Positions 42,409-50,788 of a stretch of 64,000 nt of DNA are shown here, in pieces. The stretch comes from an uncultured Oscillospiraceae bacterium (GTDB lineage Bacteria; Bacillota; Clostridia; Oscillospirales; Oscillospiraceae): positions 1 to 64,000 of the forward strand of contig CAJULM010000014.1 of NCBI GenBank assembly GCA_910587285.1, in the 5' to 3' direction. The notes beneath the pieces were generated by a model. It had not been told where the DNA came from, ran no database searches, and worked only from the letters and a program-made list of their open reading frames with translations. A program made the position numbers and the translations under genes. Each line of letters begins with the position of its first letter. The stretch's first letter is position 1.

Positions 42409-42676
42409 GCCTGTGGTCGGCCTGCGCTACTGCGGCGGCTGCAACCCAAGATACCACCGGACGGGGGCGGTTCAGCAGTTGGAAAAGCTGCTTCCCCAGC
42501 TGGAATTTGTCCCCCTCCGCCCCGGCGAGAGCTGCCCGGTCGCGGTGGTGGTGTGCGGCTGCCCCGCCCGGTGCGTCGACGTATCCGGGATGGAGGGTAA
42601 GCTGATCCGGGTGTGCGCGCCAGAGGATTTGGACCAGGCCGCCGCCGCGCTTCAGCGTATCATTTGTAACGAATAA
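42398..42676 (+). CDS. Small Cys-rich protein of the 4-hydroxybutyrate cluster
   Basis: 92 residues; MADKPVVGLRYCGGCNPRYHR and VVCGCPARCV supply six cysteines in two groups (CGGC and CGCPARC), suited to binding an Fe-S cluster or zinc. No signal peptide. I do not recognise a named family. It overlaps the NifU-like gene and lies 12 bases before the CoA-transferase gene. Guess: an Fe-S maturation or redox helper for the oxygen-sensitive dehydratase. Confidence 0.7.
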   Translation: MADKPVVGLRYCGGCNPRYHRTGAVQQLEKLLPQLEFVPLRPGESCPVAVVVCGCPARCVDVSGMEGKLIRVCAPEDLDQAAAALQRIICNE

Positions 42677-42688
42677 GAAGGTGCTTTT

Positions 42689-43984
42689 ATGTCCTGGAAT
42701 GAATATTACGCAGCCCACACTATGACGGCGGAAGCGGCAGCGGCCCTCATCCACTCCGGCGACCGCGTGGTGGTGCAGCACGCCTGCGGCGAGCCGTCTC
42801 ACCTGCTGGACGCCATGGTGGCCAACGCCGCCGCCTACGAAAATGTGGAGCTTGTTCACATGGTGGCCATGGGCAGGGCTGAGTACGCCCAACCGGGGAT
42901 GGAGACCCACTTCCGCCACAACGCCCTCTTTGTGGGCGGAACCACCCGCGCCGCCATAGCCCAGGGCCGGGGGGATTTTACTCCATGCTTTTTCTCCGAC
43001 GTGCCCGGTTTTTTTGAAACCACCCTGCCGGTGGACGTGGCCCTTGTCACCGTCACCCCACCCAATGAGGACGGCAAATGCTCCCTGGGCGTGTCGGTGG
43101 ACTACACCCTGGCCGCCGTGAAGCACGCCAAAACCGTTATCGCCCAGGTCAACCGCAATATGCCCTTCACTCACGGCCCGTCCACTGTGGACGTCACTGA
43201 TATCCACTGCTTTGTCCCCTTCGACGCCCCCATCATCCCCCTGGCCCCGCCCAAAATCGGGCCGGTGGAGGAGGCCATCGGCAAAAATGTGGCGCAGCTG
43301 GTGCGGGACGGCGACACCCTTCAGCTGGGCATCGGGGCCATCCCCGACGCGGTGCTCAAATTCCTCACCGAAAAAAAGGACCTGGGCATCCATTCGGAAA
43401 TGTTCTCCGACGGAGTGGTGGATCTGGCCCGAGCGGGCGTCATCACCAACGCCAGAAAGACCCTCCATCCCGGAAAGTATGTGGCCACGTTCCTGATGGG
43501 CACCCAGAAGCTCTACGATTTTGCGGATGGGAACCCCAACCTCTACCTGGCCCCCGTAGACTATGTAAACGACCCCTTTGTCATCGCTCAGAACGACAAT
43601 ATGGTGTCCATCAACTCCTGTGTGCAGGTGGATCTGATGGGCCAGGTGGCCTCCGAGTCCATCGGCCCCATGCAGATCTCAGGCACCGGCGGGCAGGTGG
43701 ACTTCATCCGGGGGGCCGCCCGCAGCCGCGGCGGTCGGGCCATCATTGCCATGCCCTCTACTGTGAAGGGCAAAACCTCCAAAATCGTCTCTGTGCTGGA
43801 TGCCGGCGCGGCGGTAACCACCTGCCGGTGCGACGTGGACTACGTGGTGACGGAATACGGCATCGCCCACCTGAAGGGGCGCACCCTCCGGGAGCGGGCC
43901 CGGTCCCTTATCCAAATCGCCCACCCAGATTTCCAAGACGGCCTCAAAGCCGAGTTTGAGCGCCGGTTCCAAACGGCCTACTAA
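42689..43984 (+). CDS. abfT: 4-hydroxybutyrate CoA-transferase
   Basis: Moves CoA between acetyl- or butyryl-CoA and 4-hydroxybutyrate. 431 residues of the acetyl-CoA hydrolase/transferase family: AHTMTAEAAAALIHSGDRVVV, GDTLQLGIGAIPDAVL, the catalytic Glu in GIHSEMFSDGVVDL (about residue 236, as in the C. aminobutyricum enzyme), ISGTGGQVDFIRGA, and the C-terminal YVVTEYGIAHLKGRTLRER. AAGGTG lies before the ATG. It ends the operon at a strong terminator. Family members also act on acetate or butyrate, but the dehydratase next door favours this assignment. Confidence 0.9.
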   Translation: MSWNEYYAAHTMTAEAAAALIHSGDRVVVQHACGEPSHLLDAMVANAAAYENVELVHMVAMGRAEYAQPGMETHFRHNALFVGGTTRAAIAQGRGDFTPCFFSDVPGFFETTLPVDVALVTVTPPNEDGKCSLGVSVDYTLAAVKHAKTVIAQVNRNMPFTHGPSTVDVTDIHCFVPFDAPIIPLAPPKIGPVEEAIGKNVAQLVRDGDTLQLGIGAIPDAVLKFLTEKKDLGIHSEMFSDGVVDLARAGVITNARKTLHPGKYVATFLMGTQKLYDFADGNPNLYLAPVDYVNDPFVIAQNDNMVSINSCVQVDLMGQVASESIGPMQISGTGGQVDFIRGAARSRGGRAIIAMPSTVKGKTSKIVSVLDAGAAVTTCRCDVDYVVTEYGIAHLKGRTLRERARSLIQIAHPDFQDGLKAEFERRFQTAY

Positions 43985-43994
43985 ACCCACAAAA

Positions 43995-44031
43995 ACAGCG
44001 TCAGGGACGGGAAACCCGCTCCTGACGCTGT
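43995..44031. terminator. Terminator of the 4-hydroxybutyrate cluster
   Basis: Stem ACAGCGTCAGG / CCTGACGCTGT with an inner CGGG-AAA-CCCG, then TCTCAGTT. It also faces the GH3 gene from the other side and may work in both directions. Confidence 0.75.
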
Positions 44032-44059
44032 CTCAGTTCCATGGAAGAATCCGCCGCCC

Positions 44060-46348
44060 TCAGCTTCTGCCCGCGGCCCGATTCATTTGGTCCACAAGGG
44101 CGTCAATCTCCTCGTCCCTGAGATGCTCGCCCACATAGGAGGCCAGGGAGTGGAGGGTCATGTTGTTGAGCAGCGCCCGTGCAAACGGCTCCCGCTCCAG
44201 GTCCATCTTGTCCAGGCCGAAGGGGAGATAGGGCTGAATCTGCGCGTATTTTTCGCTGAAAATGGCGGACCATTGGGGCGATTCCAGAATATCCCGCAGG
44301 ATGGTGTTCCGCGTGACCTCCGGCTGCCAGGGCTTTTCCGGGCGGACCCGCACTGTGTCCCACAGCCGGATGTCCGCAGAGGAGGCGCCAACCAAAATCT
44401 GATATTGGCCATCGGGGACGTAATAATCCCCCAGCGCCGTATTGTAGTAGGCGAACGCCCGCTTCCCCAGCCGGAAAGCGACCTCCTTTGTCTCCCCCGG
44501 CTCCAGATGGATTTTGGAAAACTCCCGCAGCTCCTTGACGGGCGCGGGCACGGGGGAGTCCACCCGGCCCACATAGACCTGAACGATCTCCCGGCCCGCC
44601 ACGCCGCCCGTATTGGTGACCCGGCAGGAGACCTCCAGCTCCTCCCCATCGGACAGCTCTTTTCGGTTCAGGCGCAGCTGGGAATAGGCAAACTGGGTAT
44701 AGCTCAGGCCGTGCCCAAAGGGAAATACGGGGTCGATTTTCTTTTTTTCATAGTAGCGGTAGCCGACGAAAATTCCCTCCCGGTATTCGCAGCGGTCGCT
44801 TCGGTCCTCCCCGGCCGGGGTATACAAATAGGCGGGGCTGTCCTCAATTCGCCCCACGAACGTCTCCGCCAGCTTGCCGCTGGGGTTCGTCCGTCCAAAC
44901 AGGATGCTGCTCACCGCCTCGCCCCCGGCCTCGCCGCACAGATAGGCCTCCACCACGGCCTTCGCCCTGAGCAGCCAGGGCATCGAGATGACGGAGCCGT
45001 TGCTCAGCACCACCGCGAGGCGGGGGTTGACGGCCGCCAGCTCCTCCACCAGCCGCACATAGGCCGGAGGAATGTCCAGGCTGGTGCGGTCGTAGGTCTC
45101 CGACTCAAAGGACTCCGGTAGGCCGATAAACGCCACCACGGTATGGCAGGAGGCCGCGGCGGCCCGCGCCTGCTCCAGCAGGGCCTCGTTGGTCTCAGCG
45201 CCGGAATAGCCCGGCGCGTAAACCAGGCCTGGGCACAGCTTTTTCATCTCCTCCAGCGCGCTGGACACCCGGTACGGGTTGACGTGGGAGCTTCCGCCGC
45301 CCTGATAGCGGGGCTCAGCCGCCATCTCGCCGATGACGGCTATTCTGTCGTTTTCACCCAGCGGGAGGATGGAATCCTCATTTTTCAGCAGCACAACCGC
45401 GTTTTTCGCCACCTCAGCGGCAAAAGCGTGACCCTCCTCCGGCGAGATTGGCTCAGCGGCCGGAGTCTCTCTCAACGACTGGATCACCCGCAGTATGCTC
45501 AAAACGGCGCCGTCCAGGCACTCCTCTTTTAGTCGGCCATCCTCCACCGATTTCACCAGCTTTCGGACGCTGCTGCCATCGTTACCGGGCATCTGCAGCG
45601 ACAGCCCCGCTTGCAGCGACGGCACGATCTGATCCATCGCCCCCCAATCCGTCAGAAGAATCCCGTCAAATCCCCACTCCTGCCTCAAAATATCCCGGGA
45701 CAGGTGGGGATTTTGGGCCGGATAGTCTCCATTGACCTTGTTATAAGAGGTCATAACGGCCTTTACGCCACCCTTTTTGACCACCGTTTCAAAGGCGGCA
45801 AGGTAGATTTCCCGCAGCGTGCGCTCGTCCATCACCGCGTCTACGGCCTTCCGGCGGTTCTCCTGGCTGTTTGCGGCGAAGTGCTTGACGCAGGCCGCCG
45901 CCGGCGCTGACTGAATCCCCTCCACCATGGCCGCCGCCAGCTCTCCGGCCAGGCAGGGGTCCTCGGAATAATACTCAAAATTGCGCCCGCACAGGGGGGA
46001 GCGCTTGATATTGATCCCCGGGCCAAGGAGTATGTCCACTCCGCTCTGCGCCGCCTCCCGGCCCAGAACGCAGCCCATCCGGCGCAGCAGGTCCCTGTCC
46101 CATGTGCAGGCGGCGGCGCTGGCCGTGGGATAGCACACCGAGGGGTGGCTCTCGTTGATGCCCAGGTGGTCGCTTTTCTCCACATCCTGCTTGCGCAGGC
46201 CGTGGGGCCCGTCCGACATAAACAGAGATGGAATATCATATTCCGGGTAATTCTGCGTCATCCAAAAGTTCATTCCCACACACAGGCGGGCCTTCTCCTC
46301 CAGAGAAAGCCGGCTTAATTGAATCTCAGGCTTTTGCATATTTGACAC
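44060..46348 (-). CDS. Glycoside hydrolase family 3 (beta-glucosidase-like)
   Basis: 762-residue cytoplasmic enzyme (no signal peptide) that would remove a terminal beta-sugar from small glycosides. The N-terminal TIM-like domain has PSLFMSDGPHGLRK, GPGINIKRSPLCGRNFEYYSEDP and the nucleophile Asp in ILLTDWGAMD (about 236); the (alpha/beta)6 domain has AVIGEMAAEPRYQGGGSSHVNP; then a C-terminal Fn3-like domain (FPFGHGLSYTQF, REIVQVYVG, about residues 560-700). The ROK regulator lies upstream on the same strand. Substrate (glucose, xylose or other) cannot be fixed by sequence. Confidence 0.92.
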   Translation of the reverse strand: MSNMQKPEIQLSRLSLEEKARLCVGMNFWMTQNYPEYDIPSLFMSDGPHGLRKQDVEKSDHLGINESHPSVCYPTASAAACTWDRDLLRRMGCVLGREAAQSGVDILLGPGINIKRSPLCGRNFEYYSEDPCLAGELAAAMVEGIQSAPAAACVKHFAANSQENRRKAVDAVMDERTLREIYLAAFETVVKKGGVKAVMTSYNKVNGDYPAQNPHLSRDILRQEWGFDGILLTDWGAMDQIVPSLQAGLSLQMPGNDGSSVRKLVKSVEDGRLKEECLDGAVLSILRVIQSLRETPAAEPISPEEGHAFAAEVAKNAVVLLKNEDSILPLGENDRIAVIGEMAAEPRYQGGGSSHVNPYRVSSALEEMKKLCPGLVYAPGYSGAETNEALLEQARAAAASCHTVVAFIGLPESFESETYDRTSLDIPPAYVRLVEELAAVNPRLAVVLSNGSVISMPWLLRAKAVVEAYLCGEAGGEAVSSILFGRTNPSGKLAETFVGRIEDSPAYLYTPAGEDRSDRCEYREGIFVGYRYYEKKKIDPVFPFGHGLSYTQFAYSQLRLNRKELSDGEELEVSCRVTNTGGVAGREIVQVYVGRVDSPVPAPVKELREFSKIHLEPGETKEVAFRLGKRAFAYYNTALGDYYVPDGQYQILVGASSADIRLWDTVRVRPEKPWQPEVTRNTILRDILESPQWSAIFSEKYAQIQPYLPFGLDKMDLEREPFARALLNNMTLHSLASYVGEHLRDEEIDALVDQMNRAAGRS

Positions 46349-46368
46349 CTCCCGCAGTCATGCGCCGC

Positions 46369-47487
46369 TCAAAACAACAGTTCAATCACCCTGGTGAGGC
46401 AGCCAACCAGGCCGGACAAGCTGGAAAATTCAATGCGCGTGCGCTCCCACACCCACGGCCACACCCGCTCCTTAACGGTATTCCGACAGGGAACCATGAC
46501 CAGGTCCCCCGCCCGGACGACATCGCCGCCCAAAACCACAAGCTGCGGATCGAAAATGCTGACCAGATTGGAGATTCCCAGTCCCAGGTTTCGCCCTATC
46601 TGAGCCAAAGCTGCTACCGCCGCCCCATCCCCCTGCTCCGCCGCGTCGCAGAGCTCGCTGAAGGATTTTTTTGTGGCAATGGAGGAAGCCATCACCTCCC
46701 AGCACCCCCGCTTTCCGCAGGGGCAGGGCGGGCCGCTGGGGTCAATCACATAGTGCCCCAGGTCTCCGGCAAAGCCGTTGGACCCCCGGTACAGCTGGCC
46801 GTCCATCAAAATGCCCCCGCCGATGCCATATCCCACGGACAAATAGATCGCGTTGTCCGCGTCCTTGGCCGCGCCAAAGTGCTTCTCTCCCAAAATCGCA
46901 TTGTTGGAGGCGGTGTCCGCGATAATCGGCACCTGGAACCGGCGCTGCAAGTATTCCACCACCGGAATATTCCGCCAGTTGATGCTGTGAATGGCATAGA
47001 GCATTTTGTCGTCCGGCCTCAGCAGACTGGCCGTACCCACGCCGATGCCCAGCAGCTTGTCGGAATAAGCCCCGCAGGTCGAAAGCCCCTCATCCAAAAG
47101 GTCAGCCACCTGCGTCAGCACCTCCATGGGGGATTGGGCGGAGGAAAATGGAAGGTCCTTCATCCACAATATTTTGGCCCGGATATTGCTGATGGCGATT
47201 TTCATCACCGGCGGCCGGAACAAAATCCCGGCGCACAGGGCGTACTGCTCATTAAACATCAGCAGATTCTGCGCCCGCCCCACGCTTCCCTTCAGCGACC
47301 CGCTGGGGACAATCATCCCTTCCTCCTCTAAAGAAGCCACGATGCTGGTAATTGTGGCTTTGTTCAGGCCGGTCACTTTGGCCAGGCCGGTGCGAGAAAT
47401 GGGGGCGTTTTTCCATAGGGCATAGATTACGCTGGTTCGATTCTGCTGCTTCATCCTTGATTGATTAATAACCGACTCTGATTTCAT
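46369..47487 (-). CDS. ROK-family repressor
   Basis: 372 residues. An N-terminal winged helix-turn-helix (ISRTGLAKVTGLNKATITSIVASLEEEGMI, about 30-60) is joined to a ROK sugar-binding domain with VGYGIGGGILMDGQLYRG, GHYVIDP and the zinc motif CPCGKRGCWE (about 269-278). XylR/NagC-type regulators release DNA when a sugar binds. ATG 47487 has only GAAGGCGG ten bases upstream; the frame opens 33 codons earlier without a site. It is co-directional with the GH3 gene (20 bases) and divergent from the amidohydrolase operon. A palindrome overlaps the divergent promoter, and an A/T palindrome lies upstream of its own -35. Confidence 0.9.
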   Translation of the reverse strand: MKSESVINQSRMKQQNRTSVIYALWKNAPISRTGLAKVTGLNKATITSIVASLEEEGMIVPSGSLKGSVGRAQNLLMFNEQYALCAGILFRPPVMKIAISNIRAKILWMKDLPFSSAQSPMEVLTQVADLLDEGLSTCGAYSDKLLGIGVGTASLLRPDDKMLYAIHSINWRNIPVVEYLQRRFQVPIIADTASNNAILGEKHFGAAKDADNAIYLSVGYGIGGGILMDGQLYRGSNGFAGDLGHYVIDPSGPPCPCGKRGCWEVMASSIATKKSFSELCDAAEQGDGAAVAALAQIGRNLGLGISNLVSIFDPQLVVLGGDVVRAGDLVMVPCRNTVKERVWPWVWERTRIEFSSLSGLVGCLTRVIELLF

Positions 47488-47557
47488 ATTCTGTGAACCG
47501 CCTTCCCGTCGAAGATACGCGCTGTGGGCATCGGCAATGCCGCCGCTTTTTGCAGCT

Positions 47558-47586
47558 ATTATATACCATCCGGCGGAACAATGCAA
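47558..47586 (-). promoter_or_regulatory. ROK-GH3 promoter
   Basis: Minus-strand TTGCAT (47586-47581), 17-base spacer, TATAAT (47563-47558). The A/T-rich palindrome TAGTTTTTTTATTAAAAAAATA at about 47588-47611, just upstream of the -35, may be an autoregulatory ROK site. Confidence 0.7.
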
Positions 47587-47747
47587 TATTTATTTTTTTA
47601 ATAAAAAAACTATTGCTGTTCAGGCTCCCAACTTCCAACAATAATAAACAATAGCCACCGCTTCAACCCCAGTTATTGTGTACTATTTATAAAAATTTTC
47701 AAGATATTTTGGTTGTATTGCTAATTCCTTTTGTGGGAATCGTCTGC

Positions 47748-47773
47748 TATAATTAGTTTGTTCAATAAACCAA
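47748..47773 (+). promoter_or_regulatory. Amidohydrolase-operon -10 and ROK operator
   Basis: TATAAT at 47748-47753 with a poor -35 region; directly overlapping it is TTAGTTTGTT-C-AATAAACCAA (47753-47773), ten-base arms with eight matches, similar to XylR-type operators (TTAGTTTGTT). Binding there would block RNA polymerase. Confidence 0.55.
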
Positions 47774-47802
47774 TTTAACCCGCATAAAGGAGGAAATCCA
47801 TC

Positions 47803-48597
47803 TTGCAGAAGGTAATCGACATCCATGTGCACGTCGGGAGCAGCGCCGCGCTTTACGTGGGTGGCAGCATCGACGTCGTCACCACAAGAATGAAGCTGCA
47901 CGGAATCACCCATTCCGTTGTCTCGCCCATTCCTGGGTTTGAAGATCCCAACGGCATCGAGTCCGTCCGGCGGATGAACGAGCAGGTGGCCGGCATTCAG
48001 CGGGATAACCAGGAGGTATTCCCCATGGTCCTCGGCGTGGCCGAGGCCAGGCACGGAGCCCGGGCCGCTGTCGCCGAGACCGCCCACGCCCTGGGCGAGC
48101 TCGGGATGGGCGGCTTGATGTTCCACCACGATTTTGCGGGCGTAGAGATTCACGCCCCGGTGATGGAGAACATTCTAGACGAGGTCATGCGGTATCCCGG
48201 CGCCCGCGTGGTGCAGATGCACACCGCCCAGCACTCCATGCTGGAGCCCCCCTTCGGCCTGTGGGTAATGGCCCAGAAATATCCCGACATCACATTCCTC
48301 TGCGGCCATCCTATGATGTCCATGATTCAGCTGGACAACATGGCCGCGATTTTAAAGCACTGCCCCAATATCTTCGTGGATACCTGCTGTACGTACACCC
48401 ACGACCGCGCCATTGAAACCATGGCGGACAAGCTGGGCTCGGTGGATCAGATCATGTTTGGCTCGGATAACCCCTATTGGCACCCCGGGCTGTGCATGGA
48501 CAAGGTGCTGGTGGACCAGGCGGACCTGTCCCCGGAGGACAAGCAGAAAATCTTCAGCGGAAACTTTGAGCGCGTGTTTGGAAAGGTCGGTGTGTAA
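47803..48597 (+). CDS. Metal-dependent amidohydrolase, all ligands present
   Basis: 264 residues of the amidohydrolase-2 TIM barrel. The metal set is visible: HxH in DIHVHVG (8-10), His in VVQMHTAQHS (about 139), His in LCGHPMMSM (about 168) and Asp in MFGSDNPYWHPG (about 224). Relatives decarboxylate or hydrolyse small carboxylic or cyclic compounds; no substrate can be named. TTG start six bases after AAAGGAGG. The following gene is a paralogue one base further on. No signal peptide. Confidence 0.85.
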   Translation: MQKVIDIHVHVGSSAALYVGGSIDVVTTRMKLHGITHSVVSPIPGFEDPNGIESVRRMNEQVAGIQRDNQEVFPMVLGVAEARHGARAAVAETAHALGELGMGGLMFHHDFAGVEIHAPVMENILDEVMRYPGARVVQMHTAQHSMLEPPFGLWVMAQKYPDITFLCGHPMMSMIQLDNMAAILKHCPNIFVDTCCTYTHDRAIETMADKLGSVDQIMFGSDNPYWHPGLCMDKVLVDQADLSPEDKQKIFSGNFERVFGKVGV

Positions 48598-48598
48598 A

Positions 48599-49363
48599 AT
48601 GGCAAAAATACTGGACGTACACGTGCATATCGGCGAGGACCTGTACCGCAGCTGCACGCCGGAAATGGCGCTGGAGCGCATGGACCGCAACGGCATCGAG
48701 CAGGCGGTCATCTCCCCGCTTCCCACCTATCCCACCCCGGAGGGCGTCAAGAGCAGCCAGAAGCAAAACGACCGCATTGCGGAGGCCCTGCAAAAATATC
48801 CCAACCGCTTTGTGCGGGGGCTGGGCGTGGTTGATCCCCGCCACGGCCAGGCGGCGGTCCCCGAGGTGGACCGAATTTTTGGCACGCTGGGGCTGCACGG
48901 CCTGCTGTTCAGCAACGACAAAACGGGCCTGACCATGGACAACCCCGTGATGTGCGAATTTTTGTCCCACGCCGCTCAATATGAAAATCCCGTGGTGTTT
49001 GCCTACACCTCCCAGTACTCTGTGCTTCAGGCACCCTTCATGCTGGAGAAAATGGCCAGAAACTTTCCAAGCATCCAATTTATCAACGGCTCCGCGCTGA
49101 AGGACTCCACTCACGCCAACTGCTCCCGCTATATGTCGTCTATCCTGGACAACATATACATTGACATCGCCGACATGAACCAGCTCCTGGGCGTTCTGCG
49201 CAGCGCCATCACGGAGAGCGGCATCGACAAAATCCTTTTCGGCAGCAATATCCCCTCCTGCGATATCTGCCCGGAAATCATCAATCTGGAGTCCACCGAT
49301 CTCTCAGACGGGGAGAAGCGCCAGATCTATTACGATAACGCCGCAAAGCTGTTTCGGCTGTGA
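48599..49363 (+). CDS. Amidohydrolase paralogue without metal ligands
   Basis: 254 residues similar along its length to the neighbour upstream. It keeps DVHVHIG but has lost the later ligands: FAYTSQYS instead of the MHTAQHS histidine, FINGSALKDS instead of CGHPMMSM, and LFGSNIPSCD instead of FGSDNPY. All ligands after the first pair are changed, so the usual mono- or binuclear chemistry is unlikely. It may be a regulatory or structural partner of the active copy or have a different metal site. ATG 48599 overlaps the end of the first gene (stop at 48595-48597, one base apart). The frame is intact, so it does not look like a pseudogene. Confidence 0.8.
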   Translation: MAKILDVHVHIGEDLYRSCTPEMALERMDRNGIEQAVISPLPTYPTPEGVKSSQKQNDRIAEALQKYPNRFVRGLGVVDPRHGQAAVPEVDRIFGTLGLHGLLFSNDKTGLTMDNPVMCEFLSHAAQYENPVVFAYTSQYSVLQAPFMLEKMARNFPSIQFINGSALKDSTHANCSRYMSSILDNIYIDIADMNQLLGVLRSAITESGIDKILFGSNIPSCDICPEIINLESTDLSDGEKRQIYYDNAAKLFRL

Positions 49364-49393
49364 CAGCCAACATAAATAAAGGAGGACAATCAA

Positions 49394-50722
49394 ATGAAAA
49401 AAAGGATCGCTCTGCTCTTAGCCGCCGCCATGCTCACCGGCATTTTGTCCGGCTGCGCTCAGCCCCCCGCCGCCCAAACCGACCCGGCCCAGCAAACAGA
49501 CCCGCCCTCCAGCGCGGAGCCAAACCAGACGGACAGCATCTATGCCCCCTACCAGGGGACGGAACTGGTCTTCATCCGCCACTCCGGATACGAAGCGGAT
49601 TGGATGACGGAAAAGGCCGAGGAATTTTATCAGATCAGCGGAATCCGCGTGACCGTGGAGCAGATCGCGTACAGCGAGCTGAAAAACAAAATACTGCTGG
49701 ATATCTCCTCCGCCAGCGGCGCGTACGACATGATCGCCACCACAGAATACTGGCTTTCAGAGTTCAACGAGGGCGGCTGGCTGACGGATATGTATCCCCT
49801 GGTCCACAATTCCGACCTCACCGCCGCCGCCTTTGAGCTGGAGGACATCGGCCAGTCCACCCTGGACGCCAACACCATCAACGGCCAGCTGCTGGCCATG
49901 CCCTGGAAGTTCAACGGGCAGCTGCTGGCCTACCGCACCGATCTGATTGATACGCCCCCCGCAACCTGGGAAGAATACCTGGAGCTGGCCGAGCAGTTCA
50001 CCACAAGCGACATGGTGGGCGTATCTCTGGCCCTGTCCCCCAACTCCATTATGGACGTGTACCTCAACCTGCTGTACCAGGCGGGGGGAACGTTCCTCAG
50101 CGAAAACAGCACGGTATGCAATCTGGACTCCCCCCAGGCCAAGGAGGCTCTGGAATTCCTGCTGGAGTTGACCGCCTATACCAGCGGCGGCGCCACCAAC
50201 AACCAGTGGCCTGAGTCTGCCGCGGTTTTCGGGCAGGGCGCCGCGGCCATGTACCCCACCATCAGCTCCCAAATCGGAAACCTGGTGGACCCCGAGGTCT
50301 CCGCAGTGTCCGACAGCGTAGGCTATGCCGAGCTGCCCGGCGGCGTGGGCTGCCTGTCCACCTGGGGCGTCGCCATCACAGCAAACTGCAAGCAGCCTGA
50401 AGCGGCCTGGCTGTTCATCCAGTATATGCTGTCCCCGGAAAACACGCAGGAGCTGGTCGTGGGCACGGCGGGCGCGGACATCCCCGTTCGCTCCTCCCTG
50501 CTGCTTTCCGACTCGTTCATCCAGGCCTACCCCCACTATGCTGTCATGAACGCCATCACCCAGGCCGAGGGCCACACCTGGACATACCCCAAAACCACCG
50601 CCACCACCGCCATCATGGAGGCCCTCGCCGTCCATCTGCAAAACGCGATTCTGGGCAGCGAGACGGTGGAGCAGGCTCTGAGCAGCGCAAAGACGGAAAT
50701 CGAAGCGCTGCTGAACGGTTAA
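49394..50722 (+). CDS. Sugar ABC transporter substrate-binding lipoprotein
   Basis: 442 residues. Signal sequence MKKRIALLLAAAMLTGILSGC with a lipobox LSGC, a short Gln/Pro/Ala-rich linker, then a family 1 extracellular solute-binding fold (EFYQISGIRVTVEQIAYSELKNKILLDI, LAYRTDLID, LLEFLLELTAY). Carries a sugar or glycoside to the two permeases that follow. The stem-loop after the stop is typical of operons in which the binding protein is made in excess. Confidence 0.9.
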   Translation: MKKRIALLLAAAMLTGILSGCAQPPAAQTDPAQQTDPPSSAEPNQTDSIYAPYQGTELVFIRHSGYEADWMTEKAEEFYQISGIRVTVEQIAYSELKNKILLDISSASGAYDMIATTEYWLSEFNEGGWLTDMYPLVHNSDLTAAAFELEDIGQSTLDANTINGQLLAMPWKFNGQLLAYRTDLIDTPPATWEEYLELAEQFTTSDMVGVSLALSPNSIMDVYLNLLYQAGGTFLSENSTVCNLDSPQAKEALEFLLELTAYTSGGATNNQWPESAAVFGQGAAAMYPTISSQIGNLVDPEVSAVSDSVGYAELPGGVGCLSTWGVAITANCKQPEAAWLFIQYMLSPENTQELVVGTAGADIPVRSSLLLSDSFIQAYPHYAVMNAITQAEGHTWTYPKTTATTAIMEALAVHLQNAILGSETVEQALSSAKTEIEALLNG

Positions 50723-50732
50723 TCATTGCTGC

Positions 50733-50759
50733 GGCCCGCGGGAGTATCTCCCGCGGGCC
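50733..50759 (+). terminator. Stem-loop between binding protein and permease genes
   Basis: 11-bp perfect stem (GGCCCGCGGGA / TCCCGCGGGCC), five-base loop, weak T-run (ATTCC). It may act as a partial terminator or mRNA stabiliser. Confidence 0.65.
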
Positions 50760-50788
50760 ATTCCCCAAGAAAGGATGGGACCACTCTT

